Origin: Bacteroidales bacterium
Lineage (GTDB): Bacteria > Bacteroidota > Bacteroidia > Bacteroidales > Paludibacteraceae
Assembly: GCA_012519885.1 (NCBI GenBank)
Contig: JAAYPI010000053.1
Span: forward strand, 31,662 to 95,661
DNA: 64,000 nt
Direction of reading: 5' to 3'
The notes below the pieces were generated by a model, which was not told where the DNA came from, ran no database searches, and worked only from the letters and a program-made list of their open reading frames with translations. The position numbers and the translations under genes were made by a program. Positions 55,299 to 63,648 of the stretch are shown here, piece after piece. Every line of letters begins with the position of its first letter. The first letter of the stretch is position 1.

Positions 55299-55676
55299 AT
55301 GAAACGAATAATTTCAACAACAAAAGCTCCAGCAGCAATAGGTCCTTACAGTCAAGCTATTGAAGTAAATGACACCTTGTATATCTCTGGTCAAATACCT
55401 GTAAACCCAGAAAATGGTAAAGTTGATGCTCTTACAATAGAGCAACAAGCAGAGCAAGTACTTCAAAATATTGGAGCCATTTTGCAAGCAGCTGGCTACG
55501 GCTATTCAGATGTAGTAAAATCCACTATTTTTATAACAGACATGAAGAATTTTTCGGCTGTAAACGAAGTGTACAAAAAATATTATACTGAAAAATTTCC
55601 TGCTCGTTCAACTGTAGCTGTAAAAGAACTACCATTGGGGGTAATGGTAGAAATTGAAACGATTGCCGTAAAATAG
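55299..55676 (+). CDS. ridA: RidA family enamine/imine deaminase
   Basis: A 125-residue RidA protein, which hydrolyses reactive enamines and imines such as 2-aminoacrylate to keto acids and ammonia. It shows PAAIGPYSQAIEVNDTLYISGQIP and the catalytic Arg in FPARSTVAVKELPLGVMVEIE. It is encoded directly after the MalY-type lyase, an apt pairing of producer and scavenger. It ends 9 bases before the converging nuclease stop. Confidence 0.95.
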   Translation: MKRIISTTKAPAAIGPYSQAIEVNDTLYISGQIPVNPENGKVDALTIEQQAEQVLQNIGAILQAAGYGYSDVVKSTIFITDMKNFSAVNEVYKKYYTEKFPARSTVAVKELPLGVMVEIETIAVK

Positions 55677-55685
55677 GGTAGTATT

Positions 55686-57581
55686 CTATAATTGAATAAA
55701 CTTAAACGTTTCTTCTTTCGTTCCTGTGATTTTTACATCATAAACACCAGCTGGCAACATGTTGGTGTTTATTGTTTCTGTATCCGATTCAATTGAGTGG
55801 AAATGAGCAAAACGTCCATCGATACCAATAATAGACACTTGGTGATTTTTTGCACGTGTTACAATGATATGTTTGGATGTCAAATCGTGAAATAATTGAA
55901 TTTTATCCAAGGGTTCAAATGGAGCTTGTGGTGTTAGCTTCAACCCAACTACAATAGGGTCGTGGTCGGAATACCTGTACATATTTGGTTGATAATAGGT
56001 GGCATTATCATACGACAATTGCGATGGCTCATCGCTATTTAAGTGCCAGGGACTAGCTCCAGTTGCTTGACGCAACATACTGCTGTTTGCTAGTGCATAA
56101 TCCAAATAACCTGCTTTTCCTCCATACACATACGAATAAGCATCGTTTCCTTGAAAATGCTCTAGTAAATCTTCCAATCCTCCATTGCGTAAGGTAGTGA
56201 TTGGATCTTCGTACTTGTAAGAATTTAAGTCACCAAGAAATAGAACGTCTGTATCTTTGGCATAATTAATCATATAATTGATAAACGTTAAAGACTGAAC
56301 CGCTTCTTGTGTACGAGTAGCATTGTAGCACCCTTGACCGTCTTGCTTATCAGCATCTGCCCCCGATGATGGGCATCCACTTTTGGCTTTATAGTGATTA
56401 ACAACAACGATAAACTTTTCTTTGGAGCTGTTTTCGATAAAAGCTTGTGCTTTTTTTCTAAAACGGGTACTTGATATTGTGTTGTTATTGATTACATTTA
56501 AGTGTGGTGTTACCTTATTTTTGTTATAAATAAAAGCAGATTTTATGTATTCAGACACATTGTCCTTATCATTAATATAGGTAAAATCAGTGTTTCCACG
56601 TAGTGCATTAAGTCCATTCACTAGGTTTTCCAATGCGTTTGACCCTTGCTGAATTTCTGTTATGGCATAAATATCTGCATTTATTGCATGCAAAGCTGCT
56701 AAAATTTTTGTTCGTTGGCGTGCAAACTCGGTACTATTATCAGCTCCAAACCCATCTCCCCAATAAGACGTTTTAAACATTTCTAAATTTGTGCCACAAA
56801 CTTTTATTGAATAATCTCCAATTGATGGATGCGTTGCTGTACGTGGATTGCCATAAAAATCAATGTCTTTCGGAGCATACACTACATAATTTGTTCCAAC
56901 TTGGTCGATAATGACTTGCAAGTTATCAATTTTTTCACCCATTCGTCGTGTGCCATTGCTATCTGTAAAAGGCTTATTTGTAGGATACGATACAGAAGAT
57001 GCATCATCTAGTATTAGTTGGTTAATTTCGTTACTCGAAATAGTTTGAAAATACACATCACTTAATGGGAGTGCTTGATGCGTTGGAATGTATAAACGGT
57101 TAGCAGATAAGGTAAGCTGTCCGTATCGAAAAAGGTTGTAGTTGTTGGTAACATACATTGTTTGGTCTAATTCAACGAGAGTTCCTTCCCATGCTTCCAG
57201 TGAATCAAAATCATCAGGAAAAATTAATTTTGTAATGGGTATTTGGTTGTTTGAGTTTACAATATCTAAAGCAGATACATTCGTTAATTGTAATCTGTTA
57301 TTGTTGTTAGTGAGTGTGGCAGTTATACGTACACTATCTCCAATGCTTACTTTTTTTGTGGTATGTTCAACAAAAATTCCTTTTTCATCTTGTATAAAAA
57401 AACCTCCAATTTGATTACTTTGTTGAAACACACCCGTAACAACCCCTTCCACCACTACTTCAGATTGTAAATAGGGATTATTACCATTCGATTGTCTTAA
57501 TGTAGCAATGGATATACTTGCATCAGCCAAGACTGAAACGCAATACATGATAGAACAAATAAAGATTGTAAAAAATTTCAT
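55686..57581 (-). CDS. Secreted endonuclease/exonuclease/phosphatase-family nuclease with probable T9SS tail
   Basis: A 631-residue exported protein. A signal peptide (MKFFTIFICSIMYCVSVLADA) is followed by an OB-fold-like region (about 40-150; VVVEGVVTGVFQQSNQIGGFFIQDEKG) and an EEP nuclease domain (about 250-550) with ITEIQQGSNA, FLGDLNSYKYEDP and YSDHDPIVVGL, the metal and catalytic motifs of ExeM/NucH-type extracellular nucleases. The last ~75 residues end PAGVYDVKITGTKEETFKFIQL, like a type A sorting domain for type IX secretion. Likely role: digestion of external DNA or RNA for nutrients. Confidence 0.88.
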   Translation of the reverse strand: MKFFTIFICSIMYCVSVLADASISIATLRQSNGNNPYLQSEVVVEGVVTGVFQQSNQIGGFFIQDEKGIFVEHTTKKVSIGDSVRITATLTNNNNRLQLTNVSALDIVNSNNQIPITKLIFPDDFDSLEAWEGTLVELDQTMYVTNNYNLFRYGQLTLSANRLYIPTHQALPLSDVYFQTISSNEINQLILDDASSVSYPTNKPFTDSNGTRRMGEKIDNLQVIIDQVGTNYVVYAPKDIDFYGNPRTATHPSIGDYSIKVCGTNLEMFKTSYWGDGFGADNSTEFARQRTKILAALHAINADIYAITEIQQGSNALENLVNGLNALRGNTDFTYINDKDNVSEYIKSAFIYNKNKVTPHLNVINNNTISSTRFRKKAQAFIENSSKEKFIVVVNHYKAKSGCPSSGADADKQDGQGCYNATRTQEAVQSLTFINYMINYAKDTDVLFLGDLNSYKYEDPITTLRNGGLEDLLEHFQGNDAYSYVYGGKAGYLDYALANSSMLRQATGASPWHLNSDEPSQLSYDNATYYQPNMYRYSDHDPIVVGLKLTPQAPFEPLDKIQLFHDLTSKHIIVTRAKNHQVSIIGIDGRFAHFHSIESDTETINTNMLPAGVYDVKITGTKEETFKFIQL

Positions 57582-57613
57582 TAAAATGATAATTAATAAA
57601 AAAATGCGAATTA

Positions 57614-57621
57614 CAAAGATA
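57614..57621 (-). promoter_or_regulatory. Probable -7 element for the secreted nuclease gene
   Basis: Minus-strand TATCTTTG, 33 bases upstream of the nuclease start. No clear -33 box. Confidence 0.4.
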
Positions 57622-57638
57622 CTTTTTTTGAGTAGAAA

Positions 57639-57669
57639 TTGATAATGTTCTTAATAATTTATAGTTTTG
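57639..57669 (+). promoter_or_regulatory. Promoter of the DUF2147 gene
   Basis: TTG (57639-57641), a 20-base spacer and TAGTTTTG (57662-57669), 30 bases before the ATG at 57699. Confidence 0.55.
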
Positions 57670-57698
57670 TAATTAGTAAAATTTCTAACTAGTAGTGT

Positions 57699-58151
57699 AT
57701 GTCGTATCCACTTGTAGGTTTAAACAAAATATATGTCTTTTTCGTGTTTACACTATGCAGTGTATCAACTATGGCTCAATCTTATCTTGGTGTTTGGGAA
57801 CAAATAAATAATGATGGACAAAAAGGAGCTTTGGTGCGTATAGAAAAATCATCTCGAGCAAACACCTATGTTGGAACTATTATTCATGTTTTTCGCTATC
57901 CACAAGATATCTTATGTACCCATTGTAAAGGCGAATTGCATAACAAACCAGTTGTAGGCATGCAATTTATGTACGATATGGAATATAAAAAAGGAGAGCT
58001 CGTAAATGGTAAGATTATTGATGTAAAAACAGGAAAAACATATTACACTAAACTATCTTACAATAAACAAGATGATGCTCTGCTAATGAGAGCTTCGGTC
58101 GATGCATCTGGTTTTATTGGCGAAACACAGGTTTGGAAACGCTATAAATAG
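57699..58151 (+). CDS. Exported DUF2147 protein
   Basis: A 150-residue protein with a hydrophobic signal (YVFFVFTLCSVSTMAQ) and the DUF2147 pattern: LGVWEQINNDGQKGALVRIEKSS, VGMQFMYDMEYKKGELVNGKIIDVKTGKTY and a final GETQVWKRYK. It is probably a small periplasmic or outer-membrane-linked lipocalin-like beta protein. A CxxC pair (CTHCKG) lies in the middle. Function unknown. Single gene. Confidence 0.82.
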   Translation: MSYPLVGLNKIYVFFVFTLCSVSTMAQSYLGVWEQINNDGQKGALVRIEKSSRANTYVGTIIHVFRYPQDILCTHCKGELHNKPVVGMQFMYDMEYKKGELVNGKIIDVKTGKTYYTKLSYNKQDDALLMRASVDASGFIGETQVWKRYK

Positions 58152-58163
58152 TCTTCATATTCA

Positions 58164-59408
58164 TTATTCGAACCGAATAGCTTTTGATGGCTCAATTTTG
58201 GCTATCATATGCGATGGAGCTAATAACACCAAAAGAGAAAAGAATAAGCAAAGAGCATTCACGAATACTATGTACCACAGATTGAGATTGATAGGAACGG
58301 TATTTACATAATAAGTAAGAGGATCGAGGGTAATGATATTGAATTGTTGTTGTAGCAAAGCCAAACTAATCCCCAATATATTTCCCCAAAGCATGCCTTT
58401 ACCTACTAAGAAGAACGCTTGATATAAAAATATTTTACGAATAAACCAGTTTTTACCGCCCAAAGCTTTCAATATGCCAATCATATTGGTACGTTCCAAG
58501 ATTAGAATTAACAAGCCCGATATCATACTAAAACCAGCCACCGTAAGCATCAGTATTAAAATTACCCACACGTTCATATCTAGCAAATCGAGCCAACCAA
58601 ATATCTGAGGTTGCAATTGTTTAATGCTACGAGTGTAGTAGGTATTCCCTTTTTCCTCAAAACGATTCGCCGTTTGCATAAATACTGCATCCGTAATATC
58701 ATCGAGCTTTCGATAATCTGTAACCAATATTTCTACGCCAGTAATTTCATTTTCTTCCCAACCATTTAATCGCTGTATATGACGTAAATCAGCTAGTATA
58801 AACAGTTTATCAAATTCGCTAAAATTAGAATTATATATTCCTTTTACCGTAAAACGCCTTACCCGAATACCATCTTTCACAAAATAACATAGAAATCGAT
58901 CGTTTACCTTCAATTGTAATGTTTTGGCAATATCTTGCGATACAATTACATCATTTGATGTAGCACTGTCGTTAAAAACAATTGTTTCTCCCTCAATTAA
59001 GTTTTTAGAAAAAAACTCCCAATTAAACTGGTTGTCAATACCTTTTATAACAATACCTTGGAATTCGTCATCGGTTTTAATAATAGCAGGTTTGGTAGCA
59101 AAACGTTGCACATGTTTTACTCCATCTATTTGTTTAATTGATTGGATAAGAGAATCGGGAAAGATAATCGGAGGTGTTTCGTAGGTGGTGTTATTGCTTA
59201 AACTCGTTACTTGAATATGAGAACCAAATCCAATAACTTTGCCTTGTATTTCGTGTTTAAATCCAGTAACAATAGCTACAGCTAAGAGCATGATTGCCAA
59301 GCCCAATGCAATGCCAATAATGGCAATACGGATAGATGGATTTGCGTCTTTTTTCTTTTCCTTATTGCCAAATTGTAATTTGCGAGCTATGAATAATGCT
59401 ACATTCAT
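58164..59408 (-). CDS. FtsX-like ABC permease (LolC/LolE type)
   Basis: A 414-residue membrane protein with one span near the N-terminus (about 28-50, IRIAIIGIALGLAIMLLAVAIVTGF), a large periplasmic domain (about 50-265) and three spans at the C-terminus, the last part containing PSHMIAKIEPSKAIRFE. This is the MacB/LolE-type permease layout. LolC/E extract lipoproteins from the inner membrane with an ATPase LolD, which is not in this window. It follows the aminotransferase gene by 28 bases on the same strand. Confidence 0.85.
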   Translation of the reverse strand: MNVALFIARKLQFGNKEKKKDANPSIRIAIIGIALGLAIMLLAVAIVTGFKHEIQGKVIGFGSHIQVTSLSNNTTYETPPIIFPDSLIQSIKQIDGVKHVQRFATKPAIIKTDDEFQGIVIKGIDNQFNWEFFSKNLIEGETIVFNDSATSNDVIVSQDIAKTLQLKVNDRFLCYFVKDGIRVRRFTVKGIYNSNFSEFDKLFILADLRHIQRLNGWEENEITGVEILVTDYRKLDDITDAVFMQTANRFEEKGNTYYTRSIKQLQPQIFGWLDLLDMNVWVILILMLTVAGFSMISGLLILILERTNMIGILKALGGKNWFIRKIFLYQAFFLVGKGMLWGNILGISLALLQQQFNIITLDPLTYYVNTVPINLNLWYIVFVNALCLFFSLLVLLAPSHMIAKIEPSKAIRFE

Positions 59409-59436
59409 ACGCTATTGTTTCGTTTCATATACCTTG

Positions 59437-60636
59437 TTAGATTGTTCTACCTGGATATGTCTCTAACGCTTTAGCCAATACCACAAGAGCTTTTGCTAAT
59501 TCTTCTTTTTTCAGTACATATGCCAAACGAACTTCATTTTTGCCAGCCGTCGTGCCTGTATAAAAACCTGAAGCAGGTGCCATCATTACGGTTTGTCCTT
59601 TGTAGTTGAACTCATCTAAAATCCATGAGCAAAAAGCGTCTGCATCATCAACTGGCAACCTGGCTACTGTATAGAAAGCACCCATCGGAAGCGGAGAATA
59701 TACGCCTGGAATTTTATTTAATCCTTCAATCAAGAAATTTCTGCGTTCGATGTATTCATTATACATTTCCTCTAAGTATTCTTTTGGCGTATCAATAGAA
59801 GCTTCGGCTACTATCTGTCCTAATAAAGGTGGACTTAAACGTGCTTGACAAAATTTCATCACACTTTCTTTCACCGCTTTATTTTTACAAACCAATGCAC
59901 CTACACGAATACCACATTCGCTATAGCGTTTTGAGAAAGAATCGAATAATACCACATTTTCTTCAATACCTTCTAAGTGAAAAGCAGAAATATAGGGTGC
60001 TCCTGTGTAACAAAATTCGCGGTACACTTCGTCTGAAAATAAGAACAAATCATGTTTCTTAACCAAATCCCTAATTTGATTCATCTCCTCTTGCGTGTAT
60101 AAATAGCCAGTAGGATTATTTGGGTTGCATATAAGAATTCCTTTTGTTTTAGGAGTAATCAGTTCTTCAAAACGGGCAATATCAGGCAATGCAAACCCAT
60201 CTTCAATCGAAGATACAATTGGTTTAACCACAGCCCCTGCACTAATGGCAAACGCAGTATAGTTAGCGTATGCAGGCTCCGGAACTAATATCTCATCACC
60301 TGGGTCAAGGCAGGACATAAATGCGAAATTTACTGCCTCAGAGCCTCCAGTCGTTACAATAATATCCGACAAGTTTACTTGAATGTTAAACCGTTGGTAG
60401 TATTCCAACATTTTTACCCGTAATGATTTTAGACCATCACTGGGGCTATATTCAAGAATTTTTCTATCAATGTTGCGTACCGCGTCTAAAGCCTTTTCGG
60501 GGGTATGCAAATCGGGCTGACCAATATTTAAATGGTACACTTTAACTCCTCTTTCTTTTGCTTTATCAGAAAAAGGGACTAGTTTGCGAATAGGAGAAGC
60601 AGGCATTATTTGCCCACGTTTTGACGTTTGAGGCAT
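59437..60636 (-). CDS. Class I/II aminotransferase (aspartate aminotransferase-like)
   Basis: A 399-residue PLP aminotransferase of fold type I. It has YSPSDGLKSLRVKM, NPNNPTGYLYT, SDEVYREF, the PLP Lys in FDSFSKRYSECGIRVG, and a C-terminal Arg in KNEVRLAYV that would bind the substrate carboxylate. These fit aspartate or branched aromatic aminotransferases; substrate is not fixed by sequence. It is divergent from the trp operon and has its own promoter. First gene of a probable two-gene unit with the FtsX-like permease. Confidence 0.88.
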   Translation of the reverse strand: MPQTSKRGQIMPASPIRKLVPFSDKAKERGVKVYHLNIGQPDLHTPEKALDAVRNIDRKILEYSPSDGLKSLRVKMLEYYQRFNIQVNLSDIIVTTGGSEAVNFAFMSCLDPGDEILVPEPAYANYTAFAISAGAVVKPIVSSIEDGFALPDIARFEELITPKTKGILICNPNNPTGYLYTQEEMNQIRDLVKKHDLFLFSDEVYREFCYTGAPYISAFHLEGIEENVVLFDSFSKRYSECGIRVGALVCKNKAVKESVMKFCQARLSPPLLGQIVAEASIDTPKEYLEEMYNEYIERRNFLIEGLNKIPGVYSPLPMGAFYTVARLPVDDADAFCSWILDEFNYKGQTVMMAPASGFYTGTTAGKNEVRLAYVLKKEELAKALVVLAKALETYPGRTI

Positions 60637-60663
60637 AGCGTTTTTATATTATCATAAAGTCTG

Positions 60664-60694
60664 CAAAGTTAGTATAAAATTATTATTTCTGAAA
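60664..60694 (-). promoter_or_regulatory. Promoter of the aminotransferase gene
   Basis: Minus-strand TAACTTTG (60664-60671) with a near-match TTTC (60691-60694) after a 19-base spacer; 28 bases before the start. Confidence 0.5.
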
Positions 60695-60794
60695 GTTGTA
60701 GGTTTTAATATTTGTGTAGAAGATAAAAATTGAGGTTATGTCCCTTTTATATTGAAGATAAAAATAAGCACTATTGTAAAAAAAATATCAAAAA

Positions 60795-60826
60795 ACTTGT
60801 TTATCTAAAAAAAAAGCAACAAATTT
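60795..60826 (+). promoter_or_regulatory. Probable trp operon promoter
   Basis: CTTG (60795-60798), a 20-base spacer and CAAATTTG (60819-60826), one or two mismatches from the Bacteroidota consensus. Transcription would start about 10 bases before the leader peptide ATG, so the whole attenuator would be in the transcript. I see nothing else between 60695 and 60794. Confidence 0.45.
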
Positions 60827-60842
60827 GCAACGTAATTCAATA

Positions 60843-60905
60843 ATGACTATGAAACTAGTAGTAAATACAAATTGGTGGTGGCACTTACGATACAATCATT
60901 CGTGA
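60843..60905 (+). CDS. trpL: trp operon leader peptide with three consecutive Trp codons
   Basis: A 20-codon open frame, ATG at 60843 (second in-frame ATG at 60849) and TGA at 60903-60905. It encodes ...VVNTNWWWHLRYNHS, with three TGG codons in a row at 60873-60881. It lies 50 bases upstream of an intrinsic terminator and 127 bases before trpB. Such a Trp-rich leader in front of trp genes is the mark of ribosome-mediated attenuation: ribosomes stall on the Trp codons when charged tRNA-Trp is scarce and alter folding of the downstream RNA. No Shine-Dalgarno is visible, as usual for this phylum. Identity rests on codon content and context. Confidence 0.85.
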   Translation: MTMKLVVNTNWWWHLRYNHS

Positions 60906-60933
60906 GTGGCAAGCCTATTGTGTGTACTACCAA
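60872..60933 (+). promoter_or_regulatory. trp leader pairing of Trp codons with a downstream segment
   Basis: Bases 60872-60880, which overlap the Trp codons, can pair with 60925-60933 (TACTACCAA) over 9 pairs, two of them G-U. This is the place expected of a 1:2 pause hairpin in an attenuator. Seen by hand pairing only. Confidence 0.45.
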
Positions 60934-60975
60934 CATATTAATAAGCATATACCGAAAGGTCTGTCGAACTCACGA
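60900..60975 (+). promoter_or_regulatory. Candidate antiterminator pairing in the trp leader
   Basis: TCGTGAGT (60900-60907, around the leader stop codon) is exactly complementary to ACTCACGA (60968-60975, the terminator loop plus the first three bases of its 3' arm). A ribosome stalled at the Trp codons would leave 60900-60907 free; one at the stop codon would cover it. It disrupts only three terminator pairs, so it may act as a loop contact rather than a full antiterminator. Confidence 0.4.
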
Positions 60976-60987
60976 CAGACCTTTTTT
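60955..60987 (+). terminator. trp attenuator terminator
   Basis: AAAGGTCTGTCG (60955-60966) pairs exactly with CGACAGACCTTT (60973-60984), a 12-bp stem with loop AACTCA, and T continues to 60987. It lies between the leader peptide and trpB, with 44 bases left before the trpB ATG, so it can only regulate the operon that follows or end a short leader RNA. Confidence 0.9.
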
Positions 60988-61031
60988 GTTGATAAAAATG
61001 AATGTAAACTATTAAAATATATAACGAACAG

Positions 61032-62213
61032 ATGAAATACGCAGTAGATAACAATGGATATTATGGTAAATTTGGTGGTGCTTATGTGCCAGAGATATTA
61101 CACAAGAATGTGTCTGAACTTCAAGAGCGTTACCTTACTATTATGCAAGATAGTGCTTTTCAAAAGGAACTCAACCAGCTGTTGCATGACTATGTAGGCA
61201 GACCTACTTCTCTTTATTTTGCTACGAGATTATCTCAATTTGTAGGGGCAAAAGTGTATTTAAAAAGGGAAGATTTATGTCATACAGGTGCCCATAAATT
61301 AAACAATGCACTTGGACAAATCTTATTGGCAAAACATATGGGGAAAACCCGTATTGTAGCTGAAACAGGTGCAGGACAACATGGCGTAGCAACAGCAACG
61401 GTATGTGCGTTGATGAATATGGAGTGTGTAGTGTATATGGGCGAAACGGATGTAAAACGTCAGTACCTTAACGTGCAACGAATGTATATGTTAGGTGCAA
61501 AAGTTGTGCCAGTAACATCAGGTAATAAAACCTTAAAAGATGCTACTAACGAGGCTATTCGCGATTGGACATGCAATCCGAAAGATACGTTTTATATTAT
61601 TGGTTCTGTGGTAGGACCTCATCCTTACCCGGATATGGTAGCTCGATTTCAGGCGGTTATTAGCGAAGAAATAATGTGGCAGTTACAACAACACGAAAAT
61701 ACATCGTACCCCGATTATGTAATAGCATGTGTGGGTGGAGGTAGCAATGCCGCAGGTTCTTTTTATCACTTTTTGGAGCATGATTCGGTGAAATTAATTG
61801 CTGCAGAGGCAGCCGGTTTGGGAGTGGATACCAATGAATCTGCAGCTACTATTCATCTTGGTAGAGAGGGTATTTTGCATGGTAGTAAAACCTTGATTAT
61901 GCAAACGGATGATGGACAAATTGTTGAGCCTTATTCTATTTCGGCTGGATTAGATTACCCAGGTATTGGTCCGATGCATGCTTTCTTAGCCGAGTCGGGG
62001 AGAGCACAAGTGTATGCCATAACCGATGACGAGGCATTGCAAGCAGCACTTCAACTTACACGTTTGGAGGGAATTATACCTGCCATCGAAAGTTCTCATG
62101 CATTGGTAGTATTGGCAAAACATTCCTTTAAACCAAATGATGTAATAGTGCTTACCGTATCGGGTAGAGGGGATAAAGATATGGAAACCTATTGCAATCG
62201 ATTAACGTTTTAA
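61032..62213 (+). CDS. trpB: Tryptophan synthase beta chain
   Basis: TrpB condenses indole with serine to give tryptophan. The 393-residue PLP enzyme shows [12 protein letters not shown], the PLP Lys in [31 protein letters not shown], the phosphate-binding [13 protein letters not shown] and [11 protein letters not shown]. It is the classical TrpB1 type. It is the first structural gene after the attenuator; trpE follows after 24 bases. TrpA is not in the window and is expected downstream. Confidence 0.97.
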   Translation: MKYAVDNNGYYGKFGGAYVPEILHKNVSELQERYLTIMQDSAFQKELNQLLHDYVGRPTSLYFATRLSQFVGAKVYLKREDLCHTGAHKLNNALGQILLAKHMGKTRIVAETGAGQHGVATATVCALMNMECVVYMGETDVKRQYLNVQRMYMLGAKVVPVTSGNKTLKDATNEAIRDWTCNPKDTFYIIGSVVGPHPYPDMVARFQAVISEEIMWQLQQHENTSYPDYVIACVGGGSNAAGSFYHFLEHDSVKLIAAEAAGLGVDTNESAATIHLGREGILHGSKTLIMQTDDGQIVEPYSISAGLDYPGIGPMHAFLAESGRAQVYAITDDEALQAALQLTRLEGIIPAIESSHALVVLAKHSFKPNDVIVLTVSGRGDKDMETYCNRLTF

Positions 62214-62237
62214 TTATTTATTAAATTTTAAAATACA

Positions 62238-63635
62238 ATGTTTAAAGTATTCACAAAAAAAATGCTAGGAGATATACAAACTCCTGTAAGTATATATCTA
62301 AGGGTGCGAGATTTGTATTCACAATCAGCATTGTTAGAAAGTTCCGACTACCATGGTGGCGAAAATAGCTTTTCGTTTATAGCATTCAATCCCTTGGCAT
62401 CTTTCGAAGTAGCCAACAATACAATGAAAGCAAGCTGTATTGGCAACGAAACGATTGAAAAAAATATAGTGGATAAATTCTCTGTACCCACATTTTTTAA
62501 TGAATTTGTGCAGTCATTTTCCATTGCATATCAAGATGAAAAACCTGTCGTAAATGGATTTTTTGGTTATACAAGCTTTGAATCTGTTCGTTATTTTGAT
62601 GATATTCATGTTGCTAACAAACCACTACACGAATACGATATGCCAGATATGCACTATATCTTTTATCGGTATATTATTGCTGTCAATCATTTTAAAAATG
62701 AGTTGCTCTTGATAGAAAATGTGCCTGATGGAGAGCAATCTACGCTTGAAACCATTGAAACGTTGTTGTATAATCTCAACTTATCTACATACTCTTTTAA
62801 AGGCATTGGGGCAGAAACTTCTGACATTACGGATGCAGAATATAAGGCAATGGTTACAGAAGGTAAAAAAGCCTGTTTTAGAGGCGATGTTTTCCAAATT
62901 GTATTATCAAGGCGTTTTTCGCAAGCCTACGAAGGCGATGATTTTACCCTATATAGGCATTTGCGTTCTATCAATCCATCTCCGTATTTGTTTTATTTTG
63001 ATTATGGCTCTTTTCGTATTTTTGGGTCTTCGCCCGAAGCTCACTTGGTTGTAAATAAATCAAAAGCATACATCAATCCTATTGCAGGTACATTTAAGCG
63101 AACTGGCGATGATGCCAAAGATTTGTTATTAGCAGAGCAATTGCGTATGGATCCGAAAGAGAATGCCGAGCATGTGATGTTAGTAGATTTGGCACGTAAT
63201 GATTTGAGCAGAAACACACACCACGTAAAGGTAGATATATTTAGAGAGGTGCAATATTTTTCGCATGTATTACATCTTGTATCTCAAGTAAGTGGCGAAA
63301 TTTTGCCAGATACAAATGTTATTCAGCTATTCTCAGATACCTTTCCAGCTGGCACACTATCGGGTGCACCCAAGGTGCGAGCCATCGAAATAATCAATCA
63401 GTTAGAAAAACACAATAGAGGTTTCTATGGCGGATGCATTGGCTATATCGGTTTTGATGGTGGTTTTAACCAAGCAATTACCATTCGTTCTTTTTTGAGC
63501 AAAAATAATACCTTGTACTATCAAGCGGGTGCGGGTGTCGTGTCAAAATCTGACGAAGAAAGTGAATTACAAGAAGTGAATAATAAGTTGGCTGCATTAA
63601 CCGCAGCCATTAAGAAAGCATCAAACACAAAATAA
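62238..63635 (+). CDS. trpE: Anthranilate synthase component I
   Basis: TrpE converts chorismate to anthranilate with ammonia from TrpG. The 465-residue protein has the N-terminal feedback-type motif LLESSDYHGGENSFSFIAF, which in known enzymes binds tryptophan, and catalytic motifs GDVFQIVLSRRFS, INPIAGTFKRTG, DLARNDLSR, TFPAGTLSGAPKVRAIEII and GFYGGCIGYIGFDG. It lies 24 bases after trpB and 13 before trpG. Confidence 0.96.
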   Translation: MFKVFTKKMLGDIQTPVSIYLRVRDLYSQSALLESSDYHGGENSFSFIAFNPLASFEVANNTMKASCIGNETIEKNIVDKFSVPTFFNEFVQSFSIAYQDEKPVVNGFFGYTSFESVRYFDDIHVANKPLHEYDMPDMHYIFYRYIIAVNHFKNELLLIENVPDGEQSTLETIETLLYNLNLSTYSFKGIGAETSDITDAEYKAMVTEGKKACFRGDVFQIVLSRRFSQAYEGDDFTLYRHLRSINPSPYLFYFDYGSFRIFGSSPEAHLVVNKSKAYINPIAGTFKRTGDDAKDLLLAEQLRMDPKENAEHVMLVDLARNDLSRNTHHVKVDIFREVQYFSHVLHLVSQVSGEILPDTNVIQLFSDTFPAGTLSGAPKVRAIEIINQLEKHNRGFYGGCIGYIGFDGGFNQAITIRSFLSKNNTLYYQAGAGVVSKSDEESELQEVNNKLAALTAAIKKASNTK

Positions 63636-63640
63636 GGAGA
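63634..63640 (+). promoter_or_regulatory. Shine-Dalgarno-like site before trpG
   Basis: AAGGAGA lies 8 bases before the trpG ATG. Strong Shine-Dalgarno sequences are rare in this phylum and I saw no comparably good one before the other genes I checked. It helps fix the trpG start. Confidence 0.45.
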
Positions 63641-63648
63641 ACACTGAG

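Noticed and set aside
60951..60960. ACC-GAAA-GGT mini hairpin just before the trp terminator
   Set aside because: Three base pairs only and mutually exclusive with the 12-bp terminator stem; probably incidental, although it might compete briefly during transcription.
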